A program made the position numbers and the translations under genes. Below the pieces are notes generated by a model that was not told where the DNA came from, searched no databases, and was given only the letters and a program-made list of their open reading frames with translations. Shown here piece by piece: positions 13,897 through 21,974 of a stretch of 64,000 nt of DNA. Position 1 is the first letter of the stretch. The number at the start of each line of letters is the position of its first letter. The stretch spans positions 1 through 64,000 of the forward strand of contig CAYREX010000002.1 of the NCBI GenBank assembly GCA_964423505.1, read 5' to 3'. The stretch comes from CAYREX01 sp964423505. GTDB taxonomy: Bacteria; Fermentibacterota; Fermentibacteria; Fermentibacterales; JCC-6.

Positions 13897-14606
13897 AGCT
13901 TCCGGAGCGCCACCGCCTGCACGAGCAGGTGCACGCCGACGAGTATCGGGATTAGCCCGAACCCGCCCACCATGAGGGGTATCGCCGGCGACCCGGCGGT
14001 GCTCTCCACCGCCTCGGCCGCGTTGATCAGATGAAGAGTCGCCTCCGAGAACGCCTCCTCGGTGGTGAACAGGTCCGCCGCCAGCGAGTCCACCCCGTCC
14101 GCGACGATGACCAGCAGAGACTCGACCGGGGGCAGCGTGGAGGTGAGGACCTGGACGTCCACCAGGACCTCTCCCGTGGTGTAGTAGGTGCTGGTCAGCT
14201 CGTTGAGAACCTCCGTGAAGTGGTCTCGGCCGAGCATGGACGAGACGGTGAGAGGGAGCTCCTCTATGCTGGTCCTGACGGCGAACACGAGGCTGCGTAT
14301 GTCCTCGCCGGTCTCCTGGACCTTCCTCATGGTGCCCCACGTCTCGTGTATGACGTCCGCGGTGCTCCTGATGGAGTTGCTCACCTGACTGACCAGGGAG
14401 GATGAGGTCCCGAAGTCCGCACCGATGAGCGAGATGGCGCTCTCCGCGCTCCTGATGCCCTCCGAGGCGGTGAGCATACTGCTCCTTACCGGCCCCCATG
14501 CGGTCACGGCCGTGACCACCAGCATGGTGCCGAAGAGGAGGGACACGCATCCGAGCACCCACGATATGTATATGGACACCCTGACGGATACGGGAAGCCT
14601 TCGCAT
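13851..14606 (-). CDS. two-TM membrane protein with long helical ectodomain
   Basis: Product of 251 residues. TM1 is at about 12-38 and TM2 at about 208-233. Between them lie roughly 165 residues of continuous amphipathic helix with heptad-like spacing and no cysteines. This is the layout of chemoreceptor-like or septal ring proteins, but there is no HAMP or signalling domain. The C-terminal tail is short and Ser-rich. I do not recognise the family. It overlaps the acyltransferase gene tail-to-tail by 46 bases. Confidence 0.65.
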   Translation of the reverse strand: MRRLPVSVRVSIYISWVLGCVSLLFGTMLVVTAVTAWGPVRSSMLTASEGIRSAESAISLIGADFGTSSSLVSQVSNSIRSTADVIHETWGTMRKVQETGEDIRSLVFAVRTSIEELPLTVSSMLGRDHFTEVLNELTSTYYTTGEVLVDVQVLTSTLPPVESLLVIVADGVDSLAADLFTTEEAFSEATLHLINAAEAVESTAGSPAIPLMVGGFGLIPILVGVHLLVQAVALRKLYLRDGPSGETSSSL

Positions 14607-14734
14607 ACGACCCTCCGGGGAACGTTGCCACCGCAGGCCGTATAATAAGTGGTCAGTGCCGGGAACGGTTACCTGTGGCTCCGGTCGGGCTGCGCCGACC
14701 GGGGGTCACCGCACGGCTCCGGGAGGGGATGCGC

Positions 14735-15505
14735 ATGATAGATTCCATCGCGGCGGCTGCCGAGGAGGCGGGGAGCATCCTGCTCCGCATGGCCTCCGGG
14801 GAGCTCTCGGTCGGCTCCAAGGAGGGCCGCGAGCTGGTGACCGAGGCCGACCTTGCATCCCAGCGCTTCCTCCGGGAGAGGCTCTCCCGGGTGGTGCCGG
14901 AAGCCGGCTTCGTCGGCGAGGAGGGCTGGGACGGCGGCTTCCCCGAGCCGCCGTTCTGGGTGGTCGACCCGCTGGACGGCACCAACAACTACGTCAGCGG
15001 CTACCCGGTATGGTGCGTGAGCATCGCGCTCTGCGACGGCGATGGCGTACTCGCCGCCTGCGTCTCCGACCCCGGCAGGGGGGAGACCTTCACGGCCATG
15101 CGCGGGCGGGGGGCCAGCCTGGACGGCGGGCGCATCGGCACGTCGGCGGCAGCCCGTCCGGAGGAATGCCTGGTGGCCACCGGCTTCCCCTACCACCGGC
15201 GGGAGGGACAGCTCGGGGTCGACCTGTCCGTCCTGGCCCGCTTCCTGGAGAGGGTGCGTGGGGTCAGGAGGGGTGGTTCCGCCGCCCTCGACCTGGCCTA
15301 TGTGGCCTGCGGAAGGCTGGACGGCTACTGGGAGGAGCACCTGAAGCCCTGGGACATGGCCGCCGGCGTGCTTCTGGTCCGCGAGGCGGGTGGCAGGGTA
15401 AGCGACTGGGCGGAAGGGGGCTGGTCGCTCGGCTCCGGCGGGATGATAGCCTCCGCGCCGGCGGTGCACGAAGACATGGTGGGCCTGGTGAGGGGCAGGA
15501 GATAG
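14735..15505 (+). CDS. inositol monophosphatase-family phosphatase
   Basis: Product of 256 residues from the ATG at 14735, with GGGAGGGG eight bases upstream. An ATG at 14729 and a GTG at 14675 are alternatives. The metal-binding signature is complete: VTEADLASQ, GEEGWDG, WVVDPLDGTNNYVSGYP, and KPWDMAAGVLLVREAGG at the C-terminus. This Li-sensitive Mg-dependent superfamily includes inositol-1-phosphatase, histidinol phosphatase, CysQ and fructose-1,6-bisphosphatase IV. GTNNY followed by a WCVSIAL block fits SuhB-like enzymes best, but the substrate cannot be decided. A TATAAT box at 14641 may belong to its promoter. Confidence 0.9.
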   Translation: MIDSIAAAAEEAGSILLRMASGELSVGSKEGRELVTEADLASQRFLRERLSRVVPEAGFVGEEGWDGGFPEPPFWVVDPLDGTNNYVSGYPVWCVSIALCDGDGVLAACVSDPGRGETFTAMRGRGASLDGGRIGTSAAARPEECLVATGFPYHRREGQLGVDLSVLARFLERVRGVRRGGSAALDLAYVACGRLDGYWEEHLKPWDMAAGVLLVREAGGRVSDWAEGGWSLGSGGMIASAPAVHEDMVGLVRGRR

Positions 15506-15507
15506 AA

Positions 15508-15532
15508 GGGGCACGGCCGGAAGCCGTGCCCC
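15508..15532. terminator. bidirectional hairpin between convergent genes
   Basis: GGGGCACGGC/GCCGTGCCCC, a perfect 10-bp stem with loop CGGAA, three bases after the phosphatase stop codon and 20 bases after the barrel gene read from the other strand. Confidence 0.7.
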
Positions 15533-15552
15533 GCAGGCTCGGGGAGCCGCCG

Positions 15553-16254
15553 CTAGAAGCCGACGTTCACCCCGGTGTAGAACATGTTCGCCCCGGAGAG
15601 GTCGCCCTCGCTGCCGAGGGGCTTGGTATACCTGTACTCGCCGAAAACGCTGACCGGCACCATGGGCGGCTCGAAGGCCAGCCCGGCCACGGCGTGCAGC
15701 CCCGGGTGGACGTGGTCGTAGGGGTCCATGCTGATGCTGCCGCCGGTCTCCCGGTTCACCGCCTGCATCAGCACGTCAGCGTCGCTGAACAGTATATGGG
15801 CGCCCCCGCCGCCGCCCACGTATGGCCTCACGGGGAGAGACGCCACCGGGATGAGCACCTTCAGCGTGGCGCCGAGGTTTATGTCGTGGAATGTGGCGGT
15901 GTACTCGCCCAGGAGCTCCTGCGTGATGCTGTCGGGGCTCCAGCCCCACTCGTCCTCCAGGTAGCCTATGAGCCCCAGGCTGTCGCCCTCGTAGTCGTAG
16001 CCGTACTCCTCGTCTATGTAGTTGACGAGGTAGGTCTGCATGGTGATGTCGCTCTCGCTTCCGGCATACGTGCCGCTGAGCTCAAGCCGGACCAGGTCCA
16101 TGAAGGGTATCTGTATCTGCCCGCCGAAGACGGCGCTGCCGGCATCCTGGCCGGTCCTGGGGTCGTCTCCGTCGTAGTAGCCCACCCTCCCGCCGAACCT
16201 TATCCCGGCGGAGGCCAGCGAGGCGATGGTCAGAAGAGCCAGGAATGTCCTCAA
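15553..16254 (-). CDS. outer-membrane beta-barrel protein
   Basis: Product of 233 residues from a TTG at 16254 with GGAGG five bases away. This start gives a clean signal peptide (LRTFLALLTIASLASA), whereas the ATG-initiated frame adds 21 charged residues. The mature sequence has repeated barrel strands (GIRFGGRVGYYDG, VRLELSGTYAG, VRPYVGGGGGAHILF, VSVFGEYRYTKPLG) and ends ANMFYTGVNVGF with a terminal Phe, a hallmark of OmpA/OmpX-like outer-membrane beta-barrels. It is likely an 8-10 strand barrel. No promoter was convincingly found in the divergent gap 16255-16430. Confidence 0.78.
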   Translation of the reverse strand: MRTFLALLTIASLASAGIRFGGRVGYYDGDDPRTGQDAGSAVFGGQIQIPFMDLVRLELSGTYAGSESDITMQTYLVNYIDEEYGYDYEGDSLGLIGYLEDEWGWSPDSITQELLGEYTATFHDINLGATLKVLIPVASLPVRPYVGGGGGAHILFSDADVLMQAVNRETGGSISMDPYDHVHPGLHAVAGLAFEPPMVPVSVFGEYRYTKPLGSEGDLSGANMFYTGVNVGF

Positions 16255-16430
16255 ATCGTCCTCCTCTCGTTCGCGCATCTTCCGGTGCAAGATGGAGCTG
16301 CGGGCCGCCCCCGTCAAGAAGCGCCGAGGATTGACCGGGGCGGAACCTTGTGGTTAGGGTTGATGTTGTGTGATGGCGGATACATTCCAGACATAGCTAT
16401 CATCCCCCTAACCCCCTGAGGGAGGAAACA

Positions 16431-18719
16431 ATGCGAGTAGCAACTCTCATGCTCATGATCGCGGCGGCATGCGCCCTCGCGGTCGGGCCGGCCTCCATCG
16501 CGAGCTGGAGGTCGCTGGGCGGGAACGCCGGCGACGAGCCGGTGGCCACCGTCCTCGAGTCCGACGCGGGCCACATGCTCGTCGAGGTGACCCTTCCGGG
16601 ATACTGGCTCTACGAGTACCCGGGCGGCGGCAGGACCTGGGACAAGGTCGAGCTTGCCGGATGCGGCCATCTCGGCGAGGTCGGCATGCCCGACCTGCCC
16701 TCTGTAACCGAGCTCTTCGCGCTGCCCTTTGGCACCGAGGCCAGCATCACCGTCGAGGAGATGGTGACCTCCGAGGTCCGCGGAGTGGAGCTCCTGCCCA
16801 TGCAGACCCCCGCGGTCGACATGGACCACGCCCCCTACGAGTTCAGGATGGACGACCAGTTCTACGGCAGCGGCGCCACCTACCCGGCCGAGAACGTCTA
16901 CATCGACAACGAGGCCGTCTGGTCCGGCCTCAACGTCGCCCGCCTTGTGGTAACCCCCTTCACCTACGACCACGGCTCGGGCGAGCTCACCGTGATACAC
17001 AGCATCACCCTGAGGGTCGAGTTCGAGGGGACGCCCACCCGCCTGGCCGAGCCGGTAACCACCGACATAGCCAGGGCCATGGAGCGCTCCGTCATCAACT
17101 GGGCCGATTTCGAGGAGGCTGCCATGGCCGACCTCGACGGCCGTGACGGCGTCGAGTACGTGGTTGTCTGCAACAGCTCGAACAGGGCCTACGTCGAGGA
17201 CCTCTTCTCCACCCACCACTACCTCGGCCTCAACACCATGGTCGAGGAGGTCTCGAACCCCTCCAACCCGGGCGAGATAAGGGCGGCCATCTGCGACAAC
17301 TACGAGACCGGCGTCACCCGCTTCGCCCTGCTGGTCGGAGACCACAGCGTGATGCCCTCCGCCGTGATAGGCGGCTACACCGGCGACTTCTACTACACCC
17401 TCATCACCGGCAGCGACAACATGCCGGACATAGCCGTGGGCAGGCTCACCGGCAGCAACACCCAGATTGCCCACCAGGTCGACAAGATAATCGACGGCTG
17501 GATGGCCTACGACTGGAACGACCAGAACACCACCGGCATCGACCCGAGCGAGACGGTCCTCGTCGCCCACCAGGAGCAGTACCCCTACAAGTACACCCAG
17601 TGCTGCAACGAGATAGCCGCCTACGACTACGACCTCTGCGACGTCACCTTCTACAAGGTCTACCCGCCGGAGGGCGGCACCGCCGCCGACGTCTCCAGCG
17701 CCATCAACAACGGCATAGGCACGGTGGGCTACAGGGGCCACGGCGACGTTACCTACTGGAGCTGGAGCCCCGGCTGGAACGCCTCGAACATCAACGCCCT
17801 CACCAACGACCTGATGCCGCCGGTGTTCAACATCGCCTGCTACAACGGCCAGTACTACACCGGCACCACCTGCCTCTCCGAGGCGTGGCAGTGGGCCGAC
17901 AACGGCGCCAGCGGAAACCTGGGCGCCACGCAACCCTCCTACACCACGGCCAACCACGACTACATGAAGCAGATCTACATCGCCCTCTACGACACCGGTC
18001 TGTTCAGGGTCGGCGAGGCCATCAACGTCGCCACCGAGTACGTCATCAACAACCACGGAAGCTACGGTCTGGCCAACGCCAGGCAGTACATCTGGTTCGG
18101 CGACCCGGCCCAGGACATCTGGACCTTCGATACGGCAGGCGAGCCGGGCACCCTCGAGATATCCTGCCCCGGCAGCATCGCCCCGGGCGCCCAGAACGTG
18201 ACCATCACGGTCACCGACGGCGGCTCCCCGGTAAGCGGCGTCAACGTCACCGCCACGGACGGCATCGGCGGCTGCAGCGACGCCATGACCTTCTACGAGG
18301 AGGGCACCACCAACGGCTCCGGCCAGGTGACCCTCAGCTTCACCGCTCCCTCCTCCGGGACCATCCACGTGGGAGCCTGGATGCACGACTACGAGTACGA
18401 CATCGAGGAGATGGACATCATGGTCGGAGTGGGCGAGGGAAGCGGCTCGACCGCAGACCTTCGCCTCGACAGGCCGGTCCCCAACCCGGTCACCACCGGG
18501 GCGAGCTTCGGCGTGGGCCTCCCCACCACCGGAGCGGTCTCGCTCGAGGTCTACGACGTCGCCGGCCGTCTCATGGAGACGGTTTTCGACGGCTCGCTGG
18601 AGTCCGGAACCCACTCCATAGACTGGGTACCCGGCAGCGGCCTCTCGAACGGCGTCTACTTCGTGCGCCTGACCACCGGCGAAGGAACCCTGACCACACA
18701 GGCGATGGTCCTCCGCTGA
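16431..18719 (+). CDS. secreted C25 (gingipain-like) cysteine peptidase
   Basis: Product of 762 residues; GGAGGAAACA precedes the ATG. A signal peptide (1-24) and a propeptide-like beta region (about 25-235) precede the peptidase core (about 240-580). The core has VEYVVVCNSS, LVGDHSVMPS and DIAVGRL. Catalytic H437 lies in GYRGHGD and catalytic C470 in FNIACYNG. Then come an Ig-like domain (about 595-690) and a C-terminal FlgD/Por-type sorting domain (PVPNPVTTGASF, SLEVYDVAGRLMETV, GVYFVRL). Gingipain relatives are exported by type IX secretion in Bacteroidota; whether that system exists here cannot be told. Arg or Lys specificity is not predictable. Confidence 0.9.
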   Translation: MRVATLMLMIAAACALAVGPASIASWRSLGGNAGDEPVATVLESDAGHMLVEVTLPGYWLYEYPGGGRTWDKVELAGCGHLGEVGMPDLPSVTELFALPFGTEASITVEEMVTSEVRGVELLPMQTPAVDMDHAPYEFRMDDQFYGSGATYPAENVYIDNEAVWSGLNVARLVVTPFTYDHGSGELTVIHSITLRVEFEGTPTRLAEPVTTDIARAMERSVINWADFEEAAMADLDGRDGVEYVVVCNSSNRAYVEDLFSTHHYLGLNTMVEEVSNPSNPGEIRAAICDNYETGVTRFALLVGDHSVMPSAVIGGYTGDFYYTLITGSDNMPDIAVGRLTGSNTQIAHQVDKIIDGWMAYDWNDQNTTGIDPSETVLVAHQEQYPYKYTQCCNEIAAYDYDLCDVTFYKVYPPEGGTAADVSSAINNGIGTVGYRGHGDVTYWSWSPGWNASNINALTNDLMPPVFNIACYNGQYYTGTTCLSEAWQWADNGASGNLGATQPSYTTANHDYMKQIYIALYDTGLFRVGEAINVATEYVINNHGSYGLANARQYIWFGDPAQDIWTFDTAGEPGTLEISCPGSIAPGAQNVTITVTDGGSPVSGVNVTATDGIGGCSDAMTFYEEGTTNGSGQVTLSFTAPSSGTIHVGAWMHDYEYDIEEMDIMVGVGEGSGSTADLRLDRPVPNPVTTGASFGVGLPTTGAVSLEVYDVAGRLMETVFDGSLESGTHSIDWVPGSGLSNGVYFVRLTTGEGTLTTQAMVLR

Positions 18720-18745
18720 CCCGGGGCGTACACCCGAGCTGAGCA

Positions 18746-18780
18746 GGAGGGCGGGGCATCGGCCCCGCCCTCCCTCTTTG
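18746..18780 (+). terminator. intrinsic terminator after C25 peptidase
   Basis: GGAGGGCGGGGC/GCCCCGCCCTCC, a 12-bp perfect stem with loop ATCG, followed by CTCTTT. Confidence 0.85.
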
Positions 18781-18806
18781 CCACTGCGACCCGGGAGGGG
18801 GGCGGC

Positions 18807-20309
18807 GTGACCGGACCACGGGGCTTCGACAACGAGCGCTACCTTCGGGAGCAGACCGCCGCGATCGAGGAGCGGGTGGAGCGGGTCAGGGACCGGCTCT
18901 ACCTGGAGTTCGGCGGGAAGCTCATGTACGACTACCACGCAAGCCGAGTGCTGCCCGGCTACGACCCGAACGTCAAGGTCCGCCTGCTCCGGGGGCTCCG
19001 GGACAGCGCCGAGATAATCCTCTGCATCCACGCCGGCGACATAGAGAGGCGAAAGCTGAGGGGAGACTTCGGCATCACCTACGACGCCGACGCCCTGAAG
19101 CTCATAGACGACCTGAGGGGGGAGGGCATCCAGGTAGCGGGGGTGGTCATCACCAGGTTCGACGGCCAGCCGGCGGCGGTGACCTTCGAGAAGCGGCTCT
19201 CGCACCGGGGCATCACGGTGTACCGCCACTACCACACCAGGGGATACCCGACCGACGTCGACCTGATAGCGAGCGAGGAGGGCTACGGCCGGAACGACTA
19301 CATACGGACCACGCGGCCGCTGGTGATAGTCACCGGCCCCGGGCCGGGCAGCGGCAAGCTGGCCACCTGCCTCTCCCAGCTCTACCACGACTGCAGGAGG
19401 GGGCTCCGCTCGGGCTACGCCAAGTTCGAGACCTTCCCCATCTGGAACCTGCCCCTCAAGCATCCGGTCAACGCCGCGTACGAGGCTGCCACAGCGGACC
19501 TGATGGACGTGAACATGGTCGACCCCTTCCACCTGGAGGCCTGCGGCGAGGTGGCCATCAACTACAACCGGGACGTAGAGGCCTTCCCTCTCCTGCGCAG
19601 GATACTGCAGAGGGTAACCGGCGGGGGCCGGACCTACGCCTCTCCCACGGAGATGGGAGTGAACCGGGCCGGTTTCGGGGTCGTCGACGACGAGGTCGTG
19701 TGCGTGGCTGCGGAGCAGGAGATAGTGCGCCGGTACTTCCGCTACGCCTGCGAGTACGTGATGGGGGTGGCGGAGAGACGGACGGTAGAGCGGGTGGAGC
19801 TCCTTATGGGCGACTACGGTCTTTCCCCGGAGACAAGGCCGGTTGTCGAGCCGGCCAGGGAACGCATGGAGCGGCTAAGGGCGGAGAGAGGCGACGGGAC
19901 CGCGGCGGCCCTGATGCTGGCGGACGGCTCGATAGTGACCGGGCGCGGCTCCGAGCTGATGCACGCACCTGCGGCGCTCGTGCTGAACGCCGCGAAGAGC
20001 CTCGCGGGGATAGACGACGACGTGCACCTGCTGTCCCCGGCGGTCATCGGCTCCATCAGGAGGCTCAAGGGGGCAATGGGGCTCCCGGTCCTGAACCTGG
20101 ACCTGGGCGAGGTGCTGGTGGCCCTCAGCGTGAGCGCCGCGGGCGACCCGGATGCCGCCCGGGCGATGGACAGGCTCTCGGAGCTCGCCGGATGCGAGGC
20201 ACATCTCACCCACATCCCCTCCTCGGGCGACGAGCAGGGTCTGAAGAGCCTGGGGGTGAACGTCACCTGCGACCCCGACTTCCATTCCACCAGGCTCTAC
20301 AGGGCCTAG
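18807..20309 (+). CDS. DUF1846 family protein
   Basis: Product of 500 residues from a GTG with GGGAGGGG upstream. The sequence is a near-continuous match to the DUF1846 pattern as I know it: FDNERYLREQ, LYLEFGGKLMYDYHASRVLPGY, ILCIHAGDIERRKLRGDFGITYD, RPLVIVTGPGPGSGKLATCLSQLYHD, AKFETFPIWNLPLKHPVN, and MVDPFHLEACGEVAINYNRD. The P-loop-like GPGSGK suggests nucleotide binding. The family is widespread and structurally known, but its biochemical role is unsettled. It is monocistronic here, ending in a hairpin before the ribosomal operon. Confidence 0.93.
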   Translation: MTGPRGFDNERYLREQTAAIEERVERVRDRLYLEFGGKLMYDYHASRVLPGYDPNVKVRLLRGLRDSAEIILCIHAGDIERRKLRGDFGITYDADALKLIDDLRGEGIQVAGVVITRFDGQPAAVTFEKRLSHRGITVYRHYHTRGYPTDVDLIASEEGYGRNDYIRTTRPLVIVTGPGPGSGKLATCLSQLYHDCRRGLRSGYAKFETFPIWNLPLKHPVNAAYEAATADLMDVNMVDPFHLEACGEVAINYNRDVEAFPLLRRILQRVTGGGRTYASPTEMGVNRAGFGVVDDEVVCVAAEQEIVRRYFRYACEYVMGVAERRTVERVELLMGDYGLSPETRPVVEPARERMERLRAERGDGTAAALMLADGSIVTGRGSELMHAPAALVLNAAKSLAGIDDDVHLLSPAVIGSIRRLKGAMGLPVLNLDLGEVLVALSVSAAGDPDAARAMDRLSELAGCEAHLTHIPSSGDEQGLKSLGVNVTCDPDFHSTRLYRA

Positions 20310-20323
20310 CCGCAGGGTTGACC

Positions 20324-20346
20324 GCGGCGACCCTCGCCGCAATCTT
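20324..20346 (+). terminator. hairpin after DUF1846 gene
   Basis: GCGGCGA/TCGCCGC, a 7-bp perfect stem with loop CCC, followed by AATCTT. The flanking TTGACC and AATCTT could also be read as a promoter with a 17-base spacer, but the spacer is exactly this hairpin. Confidence 0.45.
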
Positions 20347-20527
20347 ACCGGATGTCGTTTGCTGCGTCCCTGTTAGACGCAGCCCGTAGTGACGCGAGTC
20401 ACCGGACCGGAAGCGACTCCTGCACAGCAGACGGGCAAGCCAGCCCTCCGGTCGGTACTCGCCACAGTACGCCGAGTCGCGTCGAGCCGCTTCCGCGGCG
20501 ACGTGGTGGCATGGAAGGAGCGCCGGC
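20347..20527 (+). promoter_or_regulatory. structured leader of the rpsF operon
   Basis: About 180 noncoding bases precede rpsF. They hold an 8-bp hairpin GCTGCGTC/GACGCAGC (20361-20368 with 20376-20383), a 5-bp hairpin GTGAC/GTCAC with tetraloop GCGA (20389-20402), and GC-rich complementary segments around 20403-20455. Leaders of rpsF operons in many bacteria bind the S6:S18 complex for autogenous control. This one is a candidate by position and structure only. Confidence 0.35.
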
Positions 20528-20869
20528 TTGCGGAGTTACGAGACCGCTGTGATATGGAGCGCGTCCATCCCCGAGAAGGAGCTGGACGACGAGCTCTCCA
20601 GGCTGATGCAGGTCATCAGCGAGAGCTCCGGTACCCCGATGGTCCCGGAGAAGTGGGGCAGGCGGACCCTGGCATACCCCATCGACAAGCAGACCGAGGG
20701 CGTCTACCACTTCGTGAAGTGGGACGGCGGCCCGGAGGTCATCGAGGCCATCGACAAGCACCTGAGGATACACGAGGGATGTCTCAGGTACCTGAACGTG
20801 CGGAGGGACGACGAACCCGGAGAGGAGCCGGTGAGGGACGCCGGGGACGGTGAGGAGCAGGGCACATGA
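20528..20869 (+). CDS. rpsF: 30S ribosomal protein bS6
   Basis: Product of 113 residues from a TTG at 20528 with AAGGAG nine bases upstream. The sequence MRSYETAVIW, GTPMVPEKWGRRTLAYPIDKQTEGVYHFVKW and HEGCLRYLNVRR is typical bS6, which pairs with bS18 in the 30S platform. The C-terminus is an acidic tail (DDEPGEEPVRDAGDGEEQ), as in many S6 proteins. It heads the operon and overlaps ssb by four bases (ATGA). Confidence 0.96.
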   Translation: MRSYETAVIWSASIPEKELDDELSRLMQVISESSGTPMVPEKWGRRTLAYPIDKQTEGVYHFVKWDGGPEVIEAIDKHLRIHEGCLRYLNVRRDDEPGEEPVRDAGDGEEQGT

Positions 20870-21318
20870 TGAACCTGCGCATGCCCTCCATCAACAAGGT
20901 GATAATCAGCGGGAACCTCACCGACGACCCGAGCATCAACGTGCTCGAGAGCGGGACCAACCTGGCCAAGTTCAGGATAGCCAACAACCAGCGGTTCAGG
21001 GGACGTGACGGCCAGTGGCGGGACAAGACCTGCTACGTCGACGTCGTCGCCTGGAGGCGTACGGCCGAGCTGGTGGGCCAGTTCTGCAGCAAGGGCTCCC
21101 CGGTACTCATCGAGGGGGAGCTGGTCTACAGCGAATGGGACGACCGTGACGGCAACCGCCGGAGCCGTGTGGAGATAAACGCCCGGCGCGTCCAGTTCCT
21201 GGAGAGGCGCGACTCCGGCTCCCAGGATGACCGGGGCGGACACCGGGAGACGAGGAAGGAGCCCGCACGGCAGCCCGAAGAGGACGTCTCCTACCCGGAC
21301 GACGACATCCCTTTCTAG
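20866..21318 (+). CDS. ssb: single-stranded DNA-binding protein
   Basis: Product of 150 residues. The OB-fold at about 7-113 has INKVIISGNLTDDP, LAKFRIANNQRF and KTCYVDVVAWRRTAELV, followed by GSPVLIEGELVYSEW. A charged disordered linker follows, and the conserved acidic tip DDDIPF recruits replication and repair partners. It coats ssDNA during replication and repair. Its place between rpsF and rpsR is the classical arrangement. An internal ATG (MPSINKV) five codons in could also start translation. Confidence 0.96.
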   Translation: MMNLRMPSINKVIISGNLTDDPSINVLESGTNLAKFRIANNQRFRGRDGQWRDKTCYVDVVAWRRTAELVGQFCSKGSPVLIEGELVYSEWDDRDGNRRSRVEINARRVQFLERRDSGSQDDRGGHRETRKEPARQPEEDVSYPDDDIPF

Positions 21319-21327
21319 GCTGCCGCC

Positions 21328-21699
21328 GTGAAGGTCCACTCGGCACCGGAGCTGAACTACGTAGCCCTGACCGGGAGCATCACCTGGAAGGACACCCTGC
21401 GCAGGACCCGAGTCGGCGTGGACCTCATCGAGGTCCACCTCGAGAACGTCATCACCAGGAGCTTCGAGGGTGGTGAGGACAGGAGGCTGTCGGTCCTGGA
21501 GGTGGAGGCCTGGGGAGACCTCGCCCACGAGATCCACCGCGACAGGAAAGTCGGCGAGCTGGTTATGGTCGAGGGCACACTGGTGAGCCATCCGCGCCGT
21601 CTAAAGGACGGCAGGGAGTACCATGTAATGAAGGTCAAGGCCTCGTCCGTGAGGGAGCTAGCCTCCCCGCAGGACGAGAGCGGACCGGAAGGAGAGTAG
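21328..21699 (+). CDS. second OB-fold (SSB/PriB-like) protein
   Basis: Product of 123 residues from a GTG at 21328. The pattern LNYVALTGSITWKDTLRRTRVGVDLIEVHLEN, LSVLEVEAWGDLAHEIHRD and KVGELVMVEGTLVSHPRRLKDGREYHVMKVKASSV follows the SSB OB-fold strand order but is shorter and lacks the DDDIPF tip. It replaces the usual direct ssb-rpsR junction. PriB in proteobacteria sits at this exact locus and is also an SSB paralogue, so a restart or accessory ssDNA-binding role is plausible, though this is inference. Nine bases separate it from ssb and three from rpsR. Confidence 0.7.
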   Translation: MKVHSAPELNYVALTGSITWKDTLRRTRVGVDLIEVHLENVITRSFEGGEDRRLSVLEVEAWGDLAHEIHRDRKVGELVMVEGTLVSHPRRLKDGREYHVMKVKASSVRELASPQDESGPEGE

Positions 21700-21702
21700 A
21701 GC

Positions 21703-21966
21703 TTGGCAGCGAGACGCAGGTCGACGAAGAAGAAGAAGGGCGGGCGCTTCGGCAGGAAGAAGAAGTGCCGCTTCTGCTCGAACCCCGCCATCGAGATAGA
21801 CTTCAAGAACGAGAAGCTGATGCAGCGGCACGTATCGGACCGGGGAAAGATAGTTGCCCGCAGGGTAACGGGGAACTGCGCGAGACACCAGCGCCTGGTC
21901 TCCAGGCAGGTGAAGATAGCGAGGTTCCTCGCCCTGGTACCTTACGTCAAGGAGCACTACAGGTAG
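21703..21966 (+). CDS. rpsR: 30S ribosomal protein bS18
   Basis: Product of 87 residues from a TTG at 21703 with GGAAGGAGA upstream. A basic N-terminus (ARRRSTKKKKGGRFGRKKK) precedes CRFC and the core KIVARRVTGNCARHQRLVSRQVKIARFLALVPYV. The three cysteines of the N-terminal region are of the zinc-binding (C+) S18 type. It binds bS6 in the 30S platform. Confidence 0.96.
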   Translation: MAARRRSTKKKKGGRFGRKKKCRFCSNPAIEIDFKNEKLMQRHVSDRGKIVARRVTGNCARHQRLVSRQVKIARFLALVPYVKEHYR

Positions 21967-21974
21967 GAGAGGGA

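Noticed and set aside
16318..16430. Promoter before the C25 peptidase (TTGACC and TTGATG boxes)
   Set aside because: Neither box has an acceptable -10 at 16-18 bases; left unannotated.
20318..20346. TTGACC/AATCTT promoter for rpsF
   Set aside because: The 17-base spacer is exactly a perfect GC hairpin, better explained as the terminator of the preceding gene.
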